Shown: positions 50,018 to 59,101 of the stretch, piece by piece
Layout of the letters: every line of letters begins with the position of its first letter
Numbering within the stretch: position 1 is the stretch's first letter
From: Aminobacter aminovorans
Lineage (GTDB): Bacteria > Pseudomonadota > Alphaproteobacteria > Rhizobiales > Rhizobiaceae
Direction of reading: 5' to 3'
NCBI RefSeq assembly: GCF_900445235.1
Contig: NZ_UFSM01000001.1
Span: forward strand, 1,627,501-1,691,500
Length of the DNA stretch: 64,000 nucleotides
The notes under the pieces: generated by a model
What the model was told of the DNA's origin: nothing
The model's input: only the letters and a program-made list of their open reading frames with translations
Database searches by the model: none
Made by a program: the position numbers and the translations under genes

Positions 50018-50288
50018 GATGGTGGCCTCGATGGACGAGCCTTATAAAAACAAGCTGGCGCGCTATCCAGCCGTTGCAGGCAATATTACCCAAACCTACT
50101 GACATTGGGGCAAGAACACGTGAAGCGCTGAACCAAGTCTTCCCGCGCCGGGACTGCCGGCCTACAAATACCGTCGGATTCGAGACACGGACGCGCAGCG
50201 CGCCGTTCTAAAAGACTGCCAACACCACAGCGCCGTGCGTCCTGTTGGATGAGCAGTGGACGCTGTAGCATTTTCAAACTGTGCATAT
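50018..50288. other. Intergenic region with a decayed dispersed repeat
   Basis: No gene recognised. ACGGACGCGCAGCGCGCCGTTCTAAA near 50188-50213 is a degenerate version of the GGACGCGC/GGCGCTCTA module seen at 63316-63333; the adjacent GATTTTCGG module at 50291 completes a decayed copy of the dispersed element. Confidence 0.45.
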
Positions 50289-50307
50289 CCGATTTTCGGG
50301 GCCATGC
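50289..50307 (+). repeat. Dispersed palindromic element, copy 2 (decayed)
   Basis: CCGATTTTCGGGGCCATGC closely matches CGATTTTCGGGGTCATGC at 15481-15498. The left palindrome arm is lost. It lies in the leader of the aldehyde dehydrogenase gene, 17 bp before its ATG. Confidence 0.55.
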
Positions 50308-50323
50308 ACCCAGGGAGCCTGCC

Positions 50324-51772
50324 ATGCTGCGCAAGACGGATTTCTTCATCGATGGAAAATGGGTCGCGCCAACGGTCGCGAAAGAACTCGAAGTCATCAA
50401 CCCGGCTGATGAGCAGCCCTTCGCGGTGATCTCGCTGGGTTCCGCTGCCGATGTCGACAAGGCGGTGGCGGCGGCGCAGCGCGCATTTCCGGCGTGGAGT
50501 GCGACCAGCCGCGAACAGCGTCTGGTGCTGCTCGAAAAGTTGCTCGACGCCTATAAGAGGCGGGTACGTGACATGGCCCAGGCGATTTCCTGGGAGATGG
50601 GCGCGCCGATCAAGCTGGCGTTGGAATCGCAGGCTGCCAGCGGCTCGGGCCACATCGAGAGCTTCATCGAAGTGCTGAAAAGCTTCGAGTTCGAGGAACC
50701 GCTCAATGCGAAGAACCCGCAGGAGCGCATCGTGCGCGAGCCGATCGGCGTGTGCGGGCTGATCACGCCCTGGAACTGGCCGATGAACCAAGTGGCGCTT
50801 AAGGTCGTGCCGGCGCTGGCAGCCGGCTGCACGGTGGTGCTGAAGCCGTCGGAAATCGCGCCGATGTCGTCGATCGTGTTTGCCGAGATGATGGAGGAAG
50901 CAGGCTTCCCGGCCGGGGTGTTCAACATGGTCAATGGTGACGGGCCGACCGTCGGCGAGGCGATGTCGCGTCACCCCGGCATCGACATGATGTCGTTCAC
51001 CGGCTCGACGCGGGCTGGGGTGGCGGTCACCAAGGCCGCAGCCGAGACGGTCAAGCGCGTGGCGCTGGAGCTGGGTGGCAAGTCGCCCAACATCGTCTTC
51101 GACGACGCCGACCTGACCGACGCGGTTACGCGCGGGCTGGCGCATTGCTTTGAGAACACCGGCCAGTCCTGCAACGCGCCGACGCGCATGCTGGTGCAGC
51201 GCCCGGTCTACGACAAGGCGGTCGACATCGCGGCGAAGTATGCCGCCACCGTCAAAGTCGGCAACCCGGCCGAGGATGGCGACCATATCGGCCCGTTGTC
51301 GTCGGACGTGCAGTTCGACAAGGTGCAAGCCATGATCGACGCCGGCATCAAGGAAGGCGCGCGTGTGGTTGCCGGCGGGCTCGGCCGACCCGAGGGCTTC
51401 AACCGCGGCTACTATGTGCGTCCGACGGTTTTCGCCGACGCCAATAACGACATGCGCATCGCCCGCGAGGAGATCTTCGGGCCGGTGGTGGCGATGATCC
51501 CGTTCGAAACGGAAGAAGAAGCGATCGCCATTGCCAACGACACGCCCTACGGCCTGTCGGCCTATGTGCAATCAGGCGACAAGGCCCGCGCCCAGCGCGT
51601 GGCGCGCAAGCTCCGCGCCGGCATGGTGCAGATCAACGGCACCGACCGTCCCTATGGCAGCCCCTTCGGCGGCTACAAGCAGTCGGGCCTCGGCCGCGAG
51701 GGCGGCAAATGGGGTCTCGAGGATTTTCTCGAGGTAAAGGCGATCAGCGGCTTCGAGGAAGGGCTGGGCTGA
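50324..51772 (+). CDS. Aldehyde dehydrogenase family protein
   Basis: 482 residues. GPTVGEAMSRHPGIDMMSFTGSTRAG, catalytic Glu249 (LELGGKSPN) and Cys283 (GQSCNAPT), and the EEIFGPVVAMIPF block are all in place. The N-terminal ITPWNWPMNQVALKV is the NAD-binding loop. ATG at 50324 after CAGGGAGCC. Substrate is not specific from sequence; similar enzymes act on many aliphatic or aromatic aldehydes. Not linked to the TMAO genes. Confidence 0.86.
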   Translation: MLRKTDFFIDGKWVAPTVAKELEVINPADEQPFAVISLGSAADVDKAVAAAQRAFPAWSATSREQRLVLLEKLLDAYKRRVRDMAQAISWEMGAPIKLALESQAASGSGHIESFIEVLKSFEFEEPLNAKNPQERIVREPIGVCGLITPWNWPMNQVALKVVPALAAGCTVVLKPSEIAPMSSIVFAEMMEEAGFPAGVFNMVNGDGPTVGEAMSRHPGIDMMSFTGSTRAGVAVTKAAAETVKRVALELGGKSPNIVFDDADLTDAVTRGLAHCFENTGQSCNAPTRMLVQRPVYDKAVDIAAKYAATVKVGNPAEDGDHIGPLSSDVQFDKVQAMIDAGIKEGARVVAGGLGRPEGFNRGYYVRPTVFADANNDMRIAREEIFGPVVAMIPFETEEEAIAIANDTPYGLSAYVQSGDKARAQRVARKLRAGMVQINGTDRPYGSPFGGYKQSGLGREGGKWGLEDFLEVKAISGFEEGLG

Positions 51773-51803
51773 GCATCGGCGTTTCGTCGATCTCTGCTGC
51801 CCA

Positions 51804-51976
51804 GCAGATCCCCCTCTCCGTCACGGCTTCGCCGGAGCCACCTCTCCCCCGCTCTGCTGGGGAGAGGAACCCAAGTTCTTCGGGGGCGCACTCCATCAAT
51901 CTGAACCATCAAGCTCGGCTGAGGCCGATGCGATTGGCGTTTCCTCGCCCCGTGGGGAGAGGGCGAAGCCCGAGAC
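51804..51976. repeat. Intergenic repeat of the CCCCTCTCCG...GGGGAGAGG type
   Basis: CCCCCTCTCCGTCACGGCTTCGCCGGAGCCACCTCTCCCCCGC (51810-51852), GCTGGGGAGAGGAAC (51857-51871) and CCCGTGGGGAGAGGGC (51949-51964) form a family of mutually complementary pieces. I recognise this pattern as common in rhizobial and other alphaproteobacterial intergenic regions. No gene in this 232-bp gap. Confidence 0.5.
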
Positions 51977-52004
51977 GGAGCGCGCGCAGCGCGCGGCTCG
52001 CGGC

Positions 52005-52730
52005 CTACCCTTCGTTCTTTCTGAGATAGTCCTCGGCAATCTCGCGCATCCTGGCCCCGTCGATGCTGTCGGTGTGGCCGCCATGGGCGACGCGGACCGG
52101 CAGGGCGATGAGGCGCCGCATGGTGGCGCAATAGGCGGCGCGATCCGAATCCGGCATGTCGTCGACAAGCAGTCCGCCATGGATGGCGTCACCCGAAAAC
52201 AGCTTGCCGTCCAACTCGTCGAACAGGCCGATCGATCCCGGAGAATGGCCGGGCAGGTGCAGGACACGGAAGCGCCTGTCGCCAAGCTCGATCACGTCGC
52301 CTTCGTCGAGCAGGCGGTGCAGTGGCGCAGGCTTGATGGCATAGTCGGCGGAGTTCCAACCGGGCCAGGGCAGTTCAGACACCGCGCCAGGAAAATTGCG
52401 GAACATATTGGCGTAGGTGGCCTCGTCTGGCATCGTCTCGAAGAATTCTGCTTCGAGGCGCGGGCCGGCGCGCCAGGCAAATTCGTGCAGCGAACCGACA
52501 TGGTCGAGATGCACGTGGGTTGCGACGGCGAGCAGCGGCTTGCCCTGCGTGATCTCGATTTCGGGCTCGAGCGCACAGATGCCCATGCCGGTATCGACCA
52601 GCATGTCGCACTCGCTGCCTCGCACCAGCCACATATTGGCGCGACAATAGTCAGTGACGAATGGCTCTGTCAGCATCGTCGTCGTCTTGTCGACGATGCT
52701 TTTCGAAAACCAGCCGGGACGGGGCTTCAC
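52005..52730 (-). CDS. MBL-fold metallo-hydrolase
   Basis: 241 residues. AVATHVHLDHVGS carries the HxHxDH metal motif. DTGMG precedes it, and LPGHSPGSIGLFD and LFSGDAIHGG supply the later His and Asp ligands; AHGGH gives the last His. Typical glyoxalase II-like hydrolase. GTG start overlaps the phosphofructokinase stop (GTGA), so the two are coupled. Substrate unknown. Confidence 0.85.
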   Translation of the reverse strand: MKPRPGWFSKSIVDKTTTMLTEPFVTDYCRANMWLVRGSECDMLVDTGMGICALEPEIEITQGKPLLAVATHVHLDHVGSLHEFAWRAGPRLEAEFFETMPDEATYANMFRNFPGAVSELPWPGWNSADYAIKPAPLHRLLDEGDVIELGDRRFRVLHLPGHSPGSIGLFDELDGKLFSGDAIHGGLLVDDMPDSDRAAYCATMRRLIALPVRVAHGGHTDSIDGARMREIAEDYLRKNEG

Positions 52731-53893
52731 ACGAACGGCCTGCCGATCTTGAAGCGGCCGGGTACCAAGCGCCTGAGATAGTCCATGCCCTTTTCGGACA
52801 GGTGATTGACGTCTGGTAACATATAGTCGTCGGGCATGTGCCGGGTCTTGCCGGCGACGTTGGCCAGCGGCACCAGCTTCAACACGGTCTTGCCGCCTTC
52901 ATATTTCAGCGCCACCGAGCCGCCGCCCTTGTCGGCCGCGTCGATGGCGAAGACGCCGGCGTCGAAGGCCTCCTGCGCGTCGACGGCATTGACCGCGCCG
53001 ATATAGCCGCGCGGCATGTAGCCGAGGGCATCAACACGGGCACGCTTGCCCGGCAGGCCTTCGGCGAGCGCGTTCTCGAAGGCGCGGCTCAGATCGCTGC
53101 CCGAAAGCTTGATGTTGCCATGCGCGTCGCGCTCCAGCTTGTCGGCGGGCACGATGCTCTCGACCAGCGCCTTGCCGTCGGCGGTGCTGACGCCTTCGGA
53201 AACCGCAACGACGCAACGACGATGGCGGGCAAGCGTCTCCTTCACCTCGTCGATGAAGCGCGGCACCGAAAAGGCGCGCTCCGGGACGTAGATCAGGTGC
53301 GGCCCATCGGTGTCTTCGTCACGCCATGCCGCGGCTGCGGCGGTCAGGAAGCCGGCGTGGCGGCCCATGACGATGCCGACATAGATGCCGGGCAAAGCGC
53401 GGAAGTCGAGATCGACACTGAGGAAAGCGCCAGCGACGAACTCCGCCGCCGAGATGAAGCCCGGCGTGTGGTCGTTTTCTTCGAGGTCGTTGTCGATGGT
53501 CTTGGGGGCATGCACGAAAGCGATGCTGCCCTGGGCCGCGTCGGTCAGGATCTGCTGGGTGCCGGCGGTGTCGTTGCCGCCGATATAGATGAAGGCGCGC
53601 GCGTCCGCCTTCTTCAGGCCTTCGAGCACCAGATCGCAATAGGCGGCATCGGGCTTGTCACGCGTGCTGCCAAGCGCTGCGCCCGGGGTCGCTGCAATGC
53701 GCAGCAGTTGCTCTTCGGCAATATCGGTCAGGTCGACATAGTCGCCGTCGCGGATGCCGCGCACCCCGTGCCGGGAGCCCAAGACCCGCGCCTTGGGATG
53801 GCGACGGCGAATTTCGAGCACGGCGCCCGCCATCGTCTGGTTTATCACGGCGGTCGGTCCGCCGCCTTGCGCAATCACGAATGTCGAGGGCAT
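52727..53893 (-). CDS. Phosphofructokinase, PPi-type signature
   Basis: 388 residues. AQGGGPTAVINQTMAG at the N-terminus, IGGNDTAGTQ at 104-112, PKTIDNDL and VMGRHAGFLTA follow the PFK order. Asp108 in GGND corresponds to the position that is Gly in ATP-dependent and Asp in PPi-dependent enzymes, so PPi use is likely. Asn107 replaces the usual Mg-binding Asp of GGDD, which is unusual. ATG at 53893 after GAGGAGGA. Reversible glycolytic/gluconeogenic step. Co-translated with the MBL hydrolase. Confidence 0.83.
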   Translation of the reverse strand: MPSTFVIAQGGGPTAVINQTMAGAVLEIRRRHPKARVLGSRHGVRGIRDGDYVDLTDIAEEQLLRIAATPGAALGSTRDKPDAAYCDLVLEGLKKADARAFIYIGGNDTAGTQQILTDAAQGSIAFVHAPKTIDNDLEENDHTPGFISAAEFVAGAFLSVDLDFRALPGIYVGIVMGRHAGFLTAAAAAWRDEDTDGPHLIYVPERAFSVPRFIDEVKETLARHRRCVVAVSEGVSTADGKALVESIVPADKLERDAHGNIKLSGSDLSRAFENALAEGLPGKRARVDALGYMPRGYIGAVNAVDAQEAFDAGVFAIDAADKGGGSVALKYEGGKTVLKLVPLANVAGKTRHMPDDYMLPDVNHLSEKGMDYLRRLVPGRFKIGRPFV

Positions 53894-54048
53894 GGTCGTC
53901 CTCCTCAGGGGTGCCGAAAACGGCCGCCAACAAGGCGCTGTTTTCCGGCACATTCGCCCTTCTGGCGAAGCGACGCAATGGCGATTCAACCGGTTCGCAA
54001 GGTTTCGGGAATGGCATGGCCTGAGCTTCGGCCCCGGCCGTTGGCCGG

Positions 54049-54774
54049 TCAGCCGACGACGATGGGTGTCTTGCCGTTGACGCGGCTGTACAAGTCGATG
54101 ACGTCCTGGTTGATCATGCGGACGCAGCCCGACGACATTGCCTGGCCGATGGTCCACCATTCGGGCGAGCCATGGACACGGTAGCCGGTGTCCTTACCGT
54201 CCTTGAAGATGTAGAGCGCACGCGCGCCGAGCGGATTGTCGAGGCCGCCTGGCTGGCCGCCTGCCCATTTCACGAGCTCCGGCTTGCGCGCGATCATCTC
54301 GCGCGGCGGCGTCCAGGTCGGCCATTTCTTGCCATACTGGATGTTGGCACGGCCATTCCACAGGAAGCCGTCGCGGCCTATACCGACGCCGTAGCGGATG
54401 GCGTCGCCGCCCGGCTGGACGAAATAGAGGAAGCGCTCCTGCAGCCTGACGACGATGGTGCCGGGCGCTTCGCCGGTCGGATCGACGACGATCTGGCGGC
54501 GGAATTTCGGATCGACCTTGGCGAATGGGATTTCCGGTAGCTGATAGCCTTCGTCGGTGAAGGATGCGTACATCAGATTGGGGCTGGTGACCTGCTTGTC
54601 GACGCTGATCTGCGGGCGGACCGAGCCGGTGGCCATGTTGTCGAGACCCATCGCCGGCATTTCGAAGTCCATGGCGCGGCTGCAGCCGGCGACAAGGCCG
54701 GCGGCACCTAGGCCGAACAGCACGTTGCGGCGCGATGCAAGTTTCGAAAGGTCGGTCGGGGCAGGCGATTTTGA
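54049..54774 (-). CDS. L,D-transpeptidase (YkuD domain), exported
   Basis: 241 residues from GTG 54774. SRRNVLFGLGAAGLVAGCS is a twin-Arg-like signal with a lipobox-like LVAGC, so it is probably a lipoprotein or Tat substrate. The catalytic motif is YRVHGSPEWWTIGQAMSSGCVRMIN, the HxGS...SxGCxRM signature with nucleophile Cys. It would cross-link peptidoglycan or attach proteins to it. ATG upstream at 54855 would give an unlikely N-terminus before the signal. Confidence 0.86.
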   Translation of the reverse strand, partial: SKSPAPTDLSKLASRRNVLFGLGAAGLVAGCSRAMDFEMPAMGLDNMATGSVRPQISVDKQVTSPNLMYASFTDEGYQLPEIPFAKVDPKFRRQIVVDPTGEAPGTIVVRLQERFLYFVQPGGDAIRYGVGIGRDGFLWNGRANIQYGKKWPTWTPPREMIARKPELVKWAGGQPGGLDNPLGARALYIFKDGKDTGYRVHGSPEWWTIGQAMSSGCVRMINQDVIDLYSRVNGKTPIVVG

Positions 54775-54955
54775 CACGGCACAATTCCACTCTTTACGCG
54801 GGGCGGCCAGGCACCGGAGCGAACCCCGGCTGTGGATCGCGTGTATTTTCACCATTCATGGTTGAAAAAGCATGAACGCCACGTGGCGCGCGTTAAGGGC
54901 TTTACATCGGCGCAGAGCCGGAGCTTGATCCCGCTTCCAAAGAGGGAGAATTGCC

Positions 54956-55576
54956 ATGTCGTTTGAAAGCTGGGCCGCCTTTGCGGCGGCGTCCGCGGTG
55001 CTTCTCGTCATTCCGGGGCCCACGATCCTGCTCGTCGTCTCCTACGCGCTCGGCCAGGGCTGGCGCACGGCATTGCCGATGGCCGTCGGCGTGGCGCTGG
55101 GCGATTTCACCGCGATGACGCTGTCGATGCTGGGCATCGGCGCGCTGCTTGCTGCGTCCGCCACCGTCTTCACCATCGTGAAGTGGATCGGTGCGGCCTA
55201 TCTGGTCTATCTCGGCATCAAGCTGTTCCGCGCCGGTGGGTCGCTGGACGCCAAGCCGCGCACCGATGCCGCATCAGCCGTCAAGATGATGGCGCATGCC
55301 TGGATCGTGACCGCGCTGAATCCGAAGAGCATCACCTTCTTCGTCGCCTTTCTGCCGCAGTTCCTCGACCGCAGCGGCGATTTCTGGACGCAGATGCTGA
55401 TCTTCGAACTGACCTTCCTGACGCTCGCCTTCGCCAATGCCTTTGGCTACGCGCTGGTGGCGTCGCGCGCCCGCAGCGTGGTTTCCAATCCGCGCGCCAT
55501 CCGCGTCTTCAACCGCGCCGGCGGCACGCTGCTGGTCGGCGCTGGCGTTGCCGTGGCAGTGCGCTCGGGCAGCTGA
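54956..55576 (+). CDS. LysE/RhtB-family amino-acid exporter
   Basis: 206 residues, six hydrophobic helices. VLLVIPGPTILLVVSYALGQGWR at residues 15-37, GDFTAMTLSMLGIGALL, and KWIGAAYLVYLGIKLFR are typical of LysE/RhtB exporters. ATG after GGGAGA. Substrate is an amino acid or homoserine-type compound. Followed by the TTC38-like gene 9 nt later, so the two are probably co-transcribed. Confidence 0.86.
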   Translation: MSFESWAAFAAASAVLLVIPGPTILLVVSYALGQGWRTALPMAVGVALGDFTAMTLSMLGIGALLAASATVFTIVKWIGAAYLVYLGIKLFRAGGSLDAKPRTDAASAVKMMAHAWIVTALNPKSITFFVAFLPQFLDRSGDFWTQMLIFELTFLTLAFANAFGYALVASRARSVVSNPRAIRVFNRAGGTLLVGAGVAVAVRSGS

Positions 55577-55585
55577 GGACCTGTC

Positions 55586-56908
55586 ATGGTGAAGGATGCG
55601 CTCGTGCTTGCGCTGAGCGGCGCCGACGAGGCGGCGGCCGACCATTACCAGCGCGGGGTGAGCGAACTGCAGCGCTTCGTCGGCGATCCGGTCGGTTCCG
55701 CCGACAAGGCGATTGCAGCAGCGCCCGATTTCGTCATGGCGCATGTGCTGAAGGGCTGGCTCTACGGCCTGTCGACCGAGCGCGAGGCGATGGCCGTGGC
55801 ACGCGATTGCCACGCCGCTGCCCTCGGGCTTGCCGCTACCGCCCGCGAGAAGGCGCATGTCGCAGCGCTTGGCCGTCTCGCCACCGGGCACTGGCACGAG
55901 GCCGGACGTATCCTCGAGGAGCTGACCTCAGAGCATCCGACCGATGCGCTGGCGCTGCAGGCCGGGCACCAGATCGACTTCTTCACCGGCAACGCACCGA
56001 AGCTGCGCGACCGCATCGGCCGGGCGTTGCCGGCGTGGAGCAAGGGCATGCCCGGCTACCACGCCATTTTGGGCATGCAAGCCTTCGGCTTCGAGGAGAT
56101 GGGCGACTACGCCGCGGCCGAGGCGCTCGGCCGCGAGGCGGTGGCGCTCGAGCCGCGCGACGGATGGGCTCAGCATGCGGTGGCGCATGTGATGGAGATG
56201 CAGAGCCGCCAGCGCGGCGGCATTGCCTGGATGCGCGGCAACAGCGATGCCTGGACGAAGGAGAGTTTTCTCCAGGTCCATAACTGGTGGCACCTTGCAC
56301 TGTTCTATTACGATCTCGGCGAGACCGATGAGGTGCTCGCGCTTTATGACGAGCCGATCTACGGCGCGCAGTCGAAGCTGGCGCTCAACATGGTCGACGC
56401 CTCGGCGATCCTTTGGCGGCTGCATCTCGGCGGCATCGATGTCGGCCGGCGCTGGGTCAGCCTTGCGGCGAACTGGGCGCCCAAGGCTGTCGCCGGGAAC
56501 TACGCCTTCAACGATGCGCATGCGATGATGGCCTTCGTCGGTGCAGGTCTCGAAGCGCCTGCCAAAGCGATGCTCGATGCCCAGCGCGAGGCGATCGCCG
56601 GCGACGACGACAACGCCACCTTCACCCGCGACGTCGGCCACCCCGTCACGTTGGCGATCAAGGCTTTCGGGGAAGGGCGCTATTACGAGACGGTGCGGCT
56701 GCTCGAACCTGTCAGGGCCATCGCCCATCGCTTCGGCGGCAGCCATGCCCAGCGCGACGTGATCGAACTGACGCTGATCGAGGCGGCTCTGCGCGACGGC
56801 AACGATGCGCTTGCCGTCAAGCTCGCCTCCGCGCGCAACCATGCGCGACCGGCTAGCCCGCTATCGGGCCTGTTCGTGCAGCGAGCGGCGCTTCTGGCGC
56901 ATGGCTGA
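55586..56908 (+). CDS. TTC38-like tetratricopeptide-repeat protein
   Basis: 440 residues, all-helical repeats. DGWAQHAVAHVMEMQSRQRGGIAWM, then NWWHLALFYYDLGE and VDASAILWRLHLGGIDVG match the bacterial relatives of eukaryotic tetratricopeptide repeat protein 38. No catalytic residues or signal peptide are evident, so it is probably a cytoplasmic scaffold. Function unknown. Coupled to the LysE gene by close spacing. Confidence 0.78.
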   Translation: MVKDALVLALSGADEAAADHYQRGVSELQRFVGDPVGSADKAIAAAPDFVMAHVLKGWLYGLSTEREAMAVARDCHAAALGLAATAREKAHVAALGRLATGHWHEAGRILEELTSEHPTDALALQAGHQIDFFTGNAPKLRDRIGRALPAWSKGMPGYHAILGMQAFGFEEMGDYAAAEALGREAVALEPRDGWAQHAVAHVMEMQSRQRGGIAWMRGNSDAWTKESFLQVHNWWHLALFYYDLGETDEVLALYDEPIYGAQSKLALNMVDASAILWRLHLGGIDVGRRWVSLAANWAPKAVAGNYAFNDAHAMMAFVGAGLEAPAKAMLDAQREAIAGDDDNATFTRDVGHPVTLAIKAFGEGRYYETVRLLEPVRAIAHRFGGSHAQRDVIELTLIEAALRDGNDALAVKLASARNHARPASPLSGLFVQRAALLAHG

Positions 56909-56939
56909 GCCGGTTGGCCCGGTTGTTTCAAGGCGTTCG

Positions 56940-56968
56940 ATTTATTTTTTGCGAGTTCCGAAATAAAT
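56940..56968. promoter_or_regulatory. AT-rich inverted repeat upstream of xylB (ROK-type operator candidate)
   Basis: ATTTATTT (56940-56947) and AAATAAAT (56961-56968), perfect arms with a 13-bp spacer. TTATTT...AAATAA is the form of NagC/XylR-ROK operators, and xylose genes are often repressed by a ROK protein. It is 154 bp upstream of the xylB ATG. No ROK gene lies in the window. The rest of the 213-bp gap (56909-57121) holds no gene. Confidence 0.45.
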
Positions 56969-57121
56969 GTCGACCCAACCCCGGAATGTTTGCTAATAAG
57001 CAGCGTCCGTCGGAGGAACGGGCCGATGGCATGGCCGTTTCTGCCAGTTGGCGATGAAGGCCGGCCAATGACGTGAGATGATGGACGATTGCGTCCGCGC
57101 CGCTCATTCGGGAGGAATGGC

Positions 57122-58573
57122 ATGTATCTCGGGCTCGATCTCGGCACGTCAGGCGTCAAGGCGCTGTTGATGGACGCCAACCAGAAGATCATCGGCTCCG
57201 GCCATGGTTCGCTCGACGTTTCCAGGCCGCATCATGGCTGGTCCGAACAGGATCCCGCCGACTGGATTCGCGCCGCCGAGGAGGCAATCAGCGAGCTCAA
57301 GGCTGTGCATTCCAGGGAAGTCGCCGCCGTGCGCGGCATCGGCCTGTCCGGCCAGATGCATGGCGCGACGCTGCTCGATGCCTCGGGACGGGTGCTGCGC
57401 CCTTGCATCCTCTGGAACGACACGCGCAGCTTTGCCGAGGCAGCGGTGCTCGACGCCGATCCGCGCTCCCGCAAAATCACCGGTAACATCGTCTTTCCCG
57501 GCTTCACCGCCCCCAAACTCGCCTGGGTGAAGACTAACGAGCCCGAAATCTTCGCCAAGGTGGCGAAGGTCCTGCTGCCCAAGGATTACCTCAGGCTCTG
57601 GCTGACGGGCGAATACATCTCCGAAATGTCCGACTCGGCCGGCACGTCCTGGCTCGACGTCGCGGCACGCCGCTGGTCACCGGAGCTGCTCGCCGCCACG
57701 GGCCTTGGCACCGAACATATGCCGTCGCTGGTCGAGGGCACCGACAAGGCAGGCACGCTGCGCGGCGAACTGGCTTCGAAATGGGGAATGGGGCCGGGCG
57801 TGGTGATATCAGGCGGCGCGGGCGACAATGCCGCATCTGCTTGCGGCATGGGCACGGTCAAGCCGGGCGCTGCCTTCGTGTCGCTCGGAACCTCGGGTGT
57901 GCTGTTTGCCGCCAATGGCGCCTACCTGCCCAATCCGGAAAGTGCCGTTCACACCTTCTGCCATGCGCTGCCGCAAGCTTGGCATCAGATGGGCGTCATC
58001 CTGTCGGCGACGGATTCGCTCAACTGGCTGAGCACCATCACGGGCAAGGATGCGGGCGAGCTGACTGGCGAACTCGGCGACGAATTGCGCGCCCCCTCTG
58101 GTGTGAGCTTCCTGCCTTATCTCTCGGGCGAACGCACCCCGCACAACGATGCGGCGATCCGCGGCTCGTTTACCGGTCTTGCGCATGAGATCGACCGCGC
58201 GGGCTTGACCCAGGCCGTGCTCGAGGGCGTCGCCTTCGCCTTCCGTGACAGCCTCGAATCTTTGGCCACGGCCGGAACGTCGCTGACGCGCGTCACCGCC
58301 ATCGGCGGCGGCTCGCGCTCACGCTACTGGCTGAAGTCGATCGCGACAGCGCTCGGGCTTCCCGTCGACATTCCCGCCGACGGCGATTTCGGCGCTGCCT
58401 TCGGCGCTGCGCGCCTCGGCCTCATCGCAGCCGAGGGTGCCGACCCGCATCAGGTCTGCATGCAGCCTGATACGGCCGAAACCATCGAGCCGGTGGCAGC
58501 GCTGGCTGGCGCCTATGACCATGCCTACCAGCGTTATCGCAAGCTCTATCCGGCGATCCGGGAGACGATGTGA
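57122..58573 (+). CDS. xylB: Xylulokinase
   Basis: 483 residues. GLDLGTSGVKALLMD, GLSGQMHGATLLD, FTAPKLAWVKTNEPE, ISGGAGDNAASACGMG, GTSGV and GGGSRSRYW are FGGY motifs in the combination typical of XylB, including GLSGQMHG. ATG at 57122 follows AGGAATGGC. Phosphorylates D-xylulose to D-xylulose 5-phosphate. It lies before xylA, separated by an antisense NTF2-like gene, so the two xyl genes probably have separate promoters. No xylose transporter gene is adjacent in the window. Confidence 0.9.
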   Translation: MYLGLDLGTSGVKALLMDANQKIIGSGHGSLDVSRPHHGWSEQDPADWIRAAEEAISELKAVHSREVAAVRGIGLSGQMHGATLLDASGRVLRPCILWNDTRSFAEAAVLDADPRSRKITGNIVFPGFTAPKLAWVKTNEPEIFAKVAKVLLPKDYLRLWLTGEYISEMSDSAGTSWLDVAARRWSPELLAATGLGTEHMPSLVEGTDKAGTLRGELASKWGMGPGVVISGGAGDNAASACGMGTVKPGAAFVSLGTSGVLFAANGAYLPNPESAVHTFCHALPQAWHQMGVILSATDSLNWLSTITGKDAGELTGELGDELRAPSGVSFLPYLSGERTPHNDAAIRGSFTGLAHEIDRAGLTQAVLEGVAFAFRDSLESLATAGTSLTRVTAIGGGSRSRYWLKSIATALGLPVDIPADGDFGAAFGAARLGLIAAEGADPHQVCMQPDTAETIEPVAALAGAYDHAYQRYRKLYPAIRETM

Positions 58574-58590
58574 ACGCCGAGCGTGCCAGA

Positions 58591-58950
58591 TCAGCCCGGC
58601 ACCTTGTCGAGGAAGCCGGTGACGATGCTGAGGCGGCCGTCCTTGAGCGTGGCGAAGTCGCTGCCTTCGATCACGGCTTCCGCGCCTTCAGGGCCAAGGC
58701 CCCACGAGAAACGGACGTTGTCGCCGAAGCCGTCGGCCTTGCCCTTCAGCTTGAAGCGGAAGCCGGGGAACTGGCCGTGCACGCCTGCGATCAGCGCGTT
58801 GATGCCGTCATGGCCGTCGCCGTGCATGATCGGGTCGCGATAGCTCACGCCTGGGGCGAAGGTGGCTTTGACAAGTCCCTTGCGGACGGCGGCGTCGGTC
58901 TCGTTCCAGGCTGCGATATAGGCCTCGGTGATGGCGTTGTAGTCGGTCAT
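58591..58950 (-). CDS. NTF2/SnoaL-like small protein
   Basis: 119 residues. The order ITEAYIAAWNETDAAVRKGLV, FAPGVSYRDPIMHGDGHDGINALI, GFRFKLKGKADGFGDNVRFSWGLGPEGAEAVIEGSDF matches the alpha+beta cone of SnoaL-like proteins. ATG start with GGAGAGCAG upstream. It is antisense between xylB and xylA and divergent from xylA. Role unknown; family members include isomerases and hydrolases as well as non-enzymes. Confidence 0.75.
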   Translation of the reverse strand: MTDYNAITEAYIAAWNETDAAVRKGLVKATFAPGVSYRDPIMHGDGHDGINALIAGVHGQFPGFRFKLKGKADGFGDNVRFSWGLGPEGAEAVIEGSDFATLKDGRLSIVTGFLDKVPG

Positions 58951-59016
58951 TTCTGCTCTCCGTCTGACACGTCTTGGTTTACGCGATCCTTGTCGCAGCA
59001 GTGCCGATTGGAACCA

Positions 59017-59033
59017 ATTACGCCTGAGGTAAT
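59017..59033. promoter_or_regulatory. ATTAC-N7-GTAAT motif between the NTF2-like gene and xylA
   Basis: ATTACGCCTGAGGTAAT, perfect 5-bp arms with 7 bp between, fits the T-N11-A pattern of LysR-type regulator sites. It is 69-85 bp upstream of xylA and 67-83 bp upstream of the divergent gene. No LysR-type gene is in the window. Confidence 0.35.
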
Positions 59034-59101
59034 CGAAATCGGAAATTCTGCGACCGCCCCGTCTGGAGCAGTCATGCGTACTCACTGAAAGGAGTTCTGC
59101 C

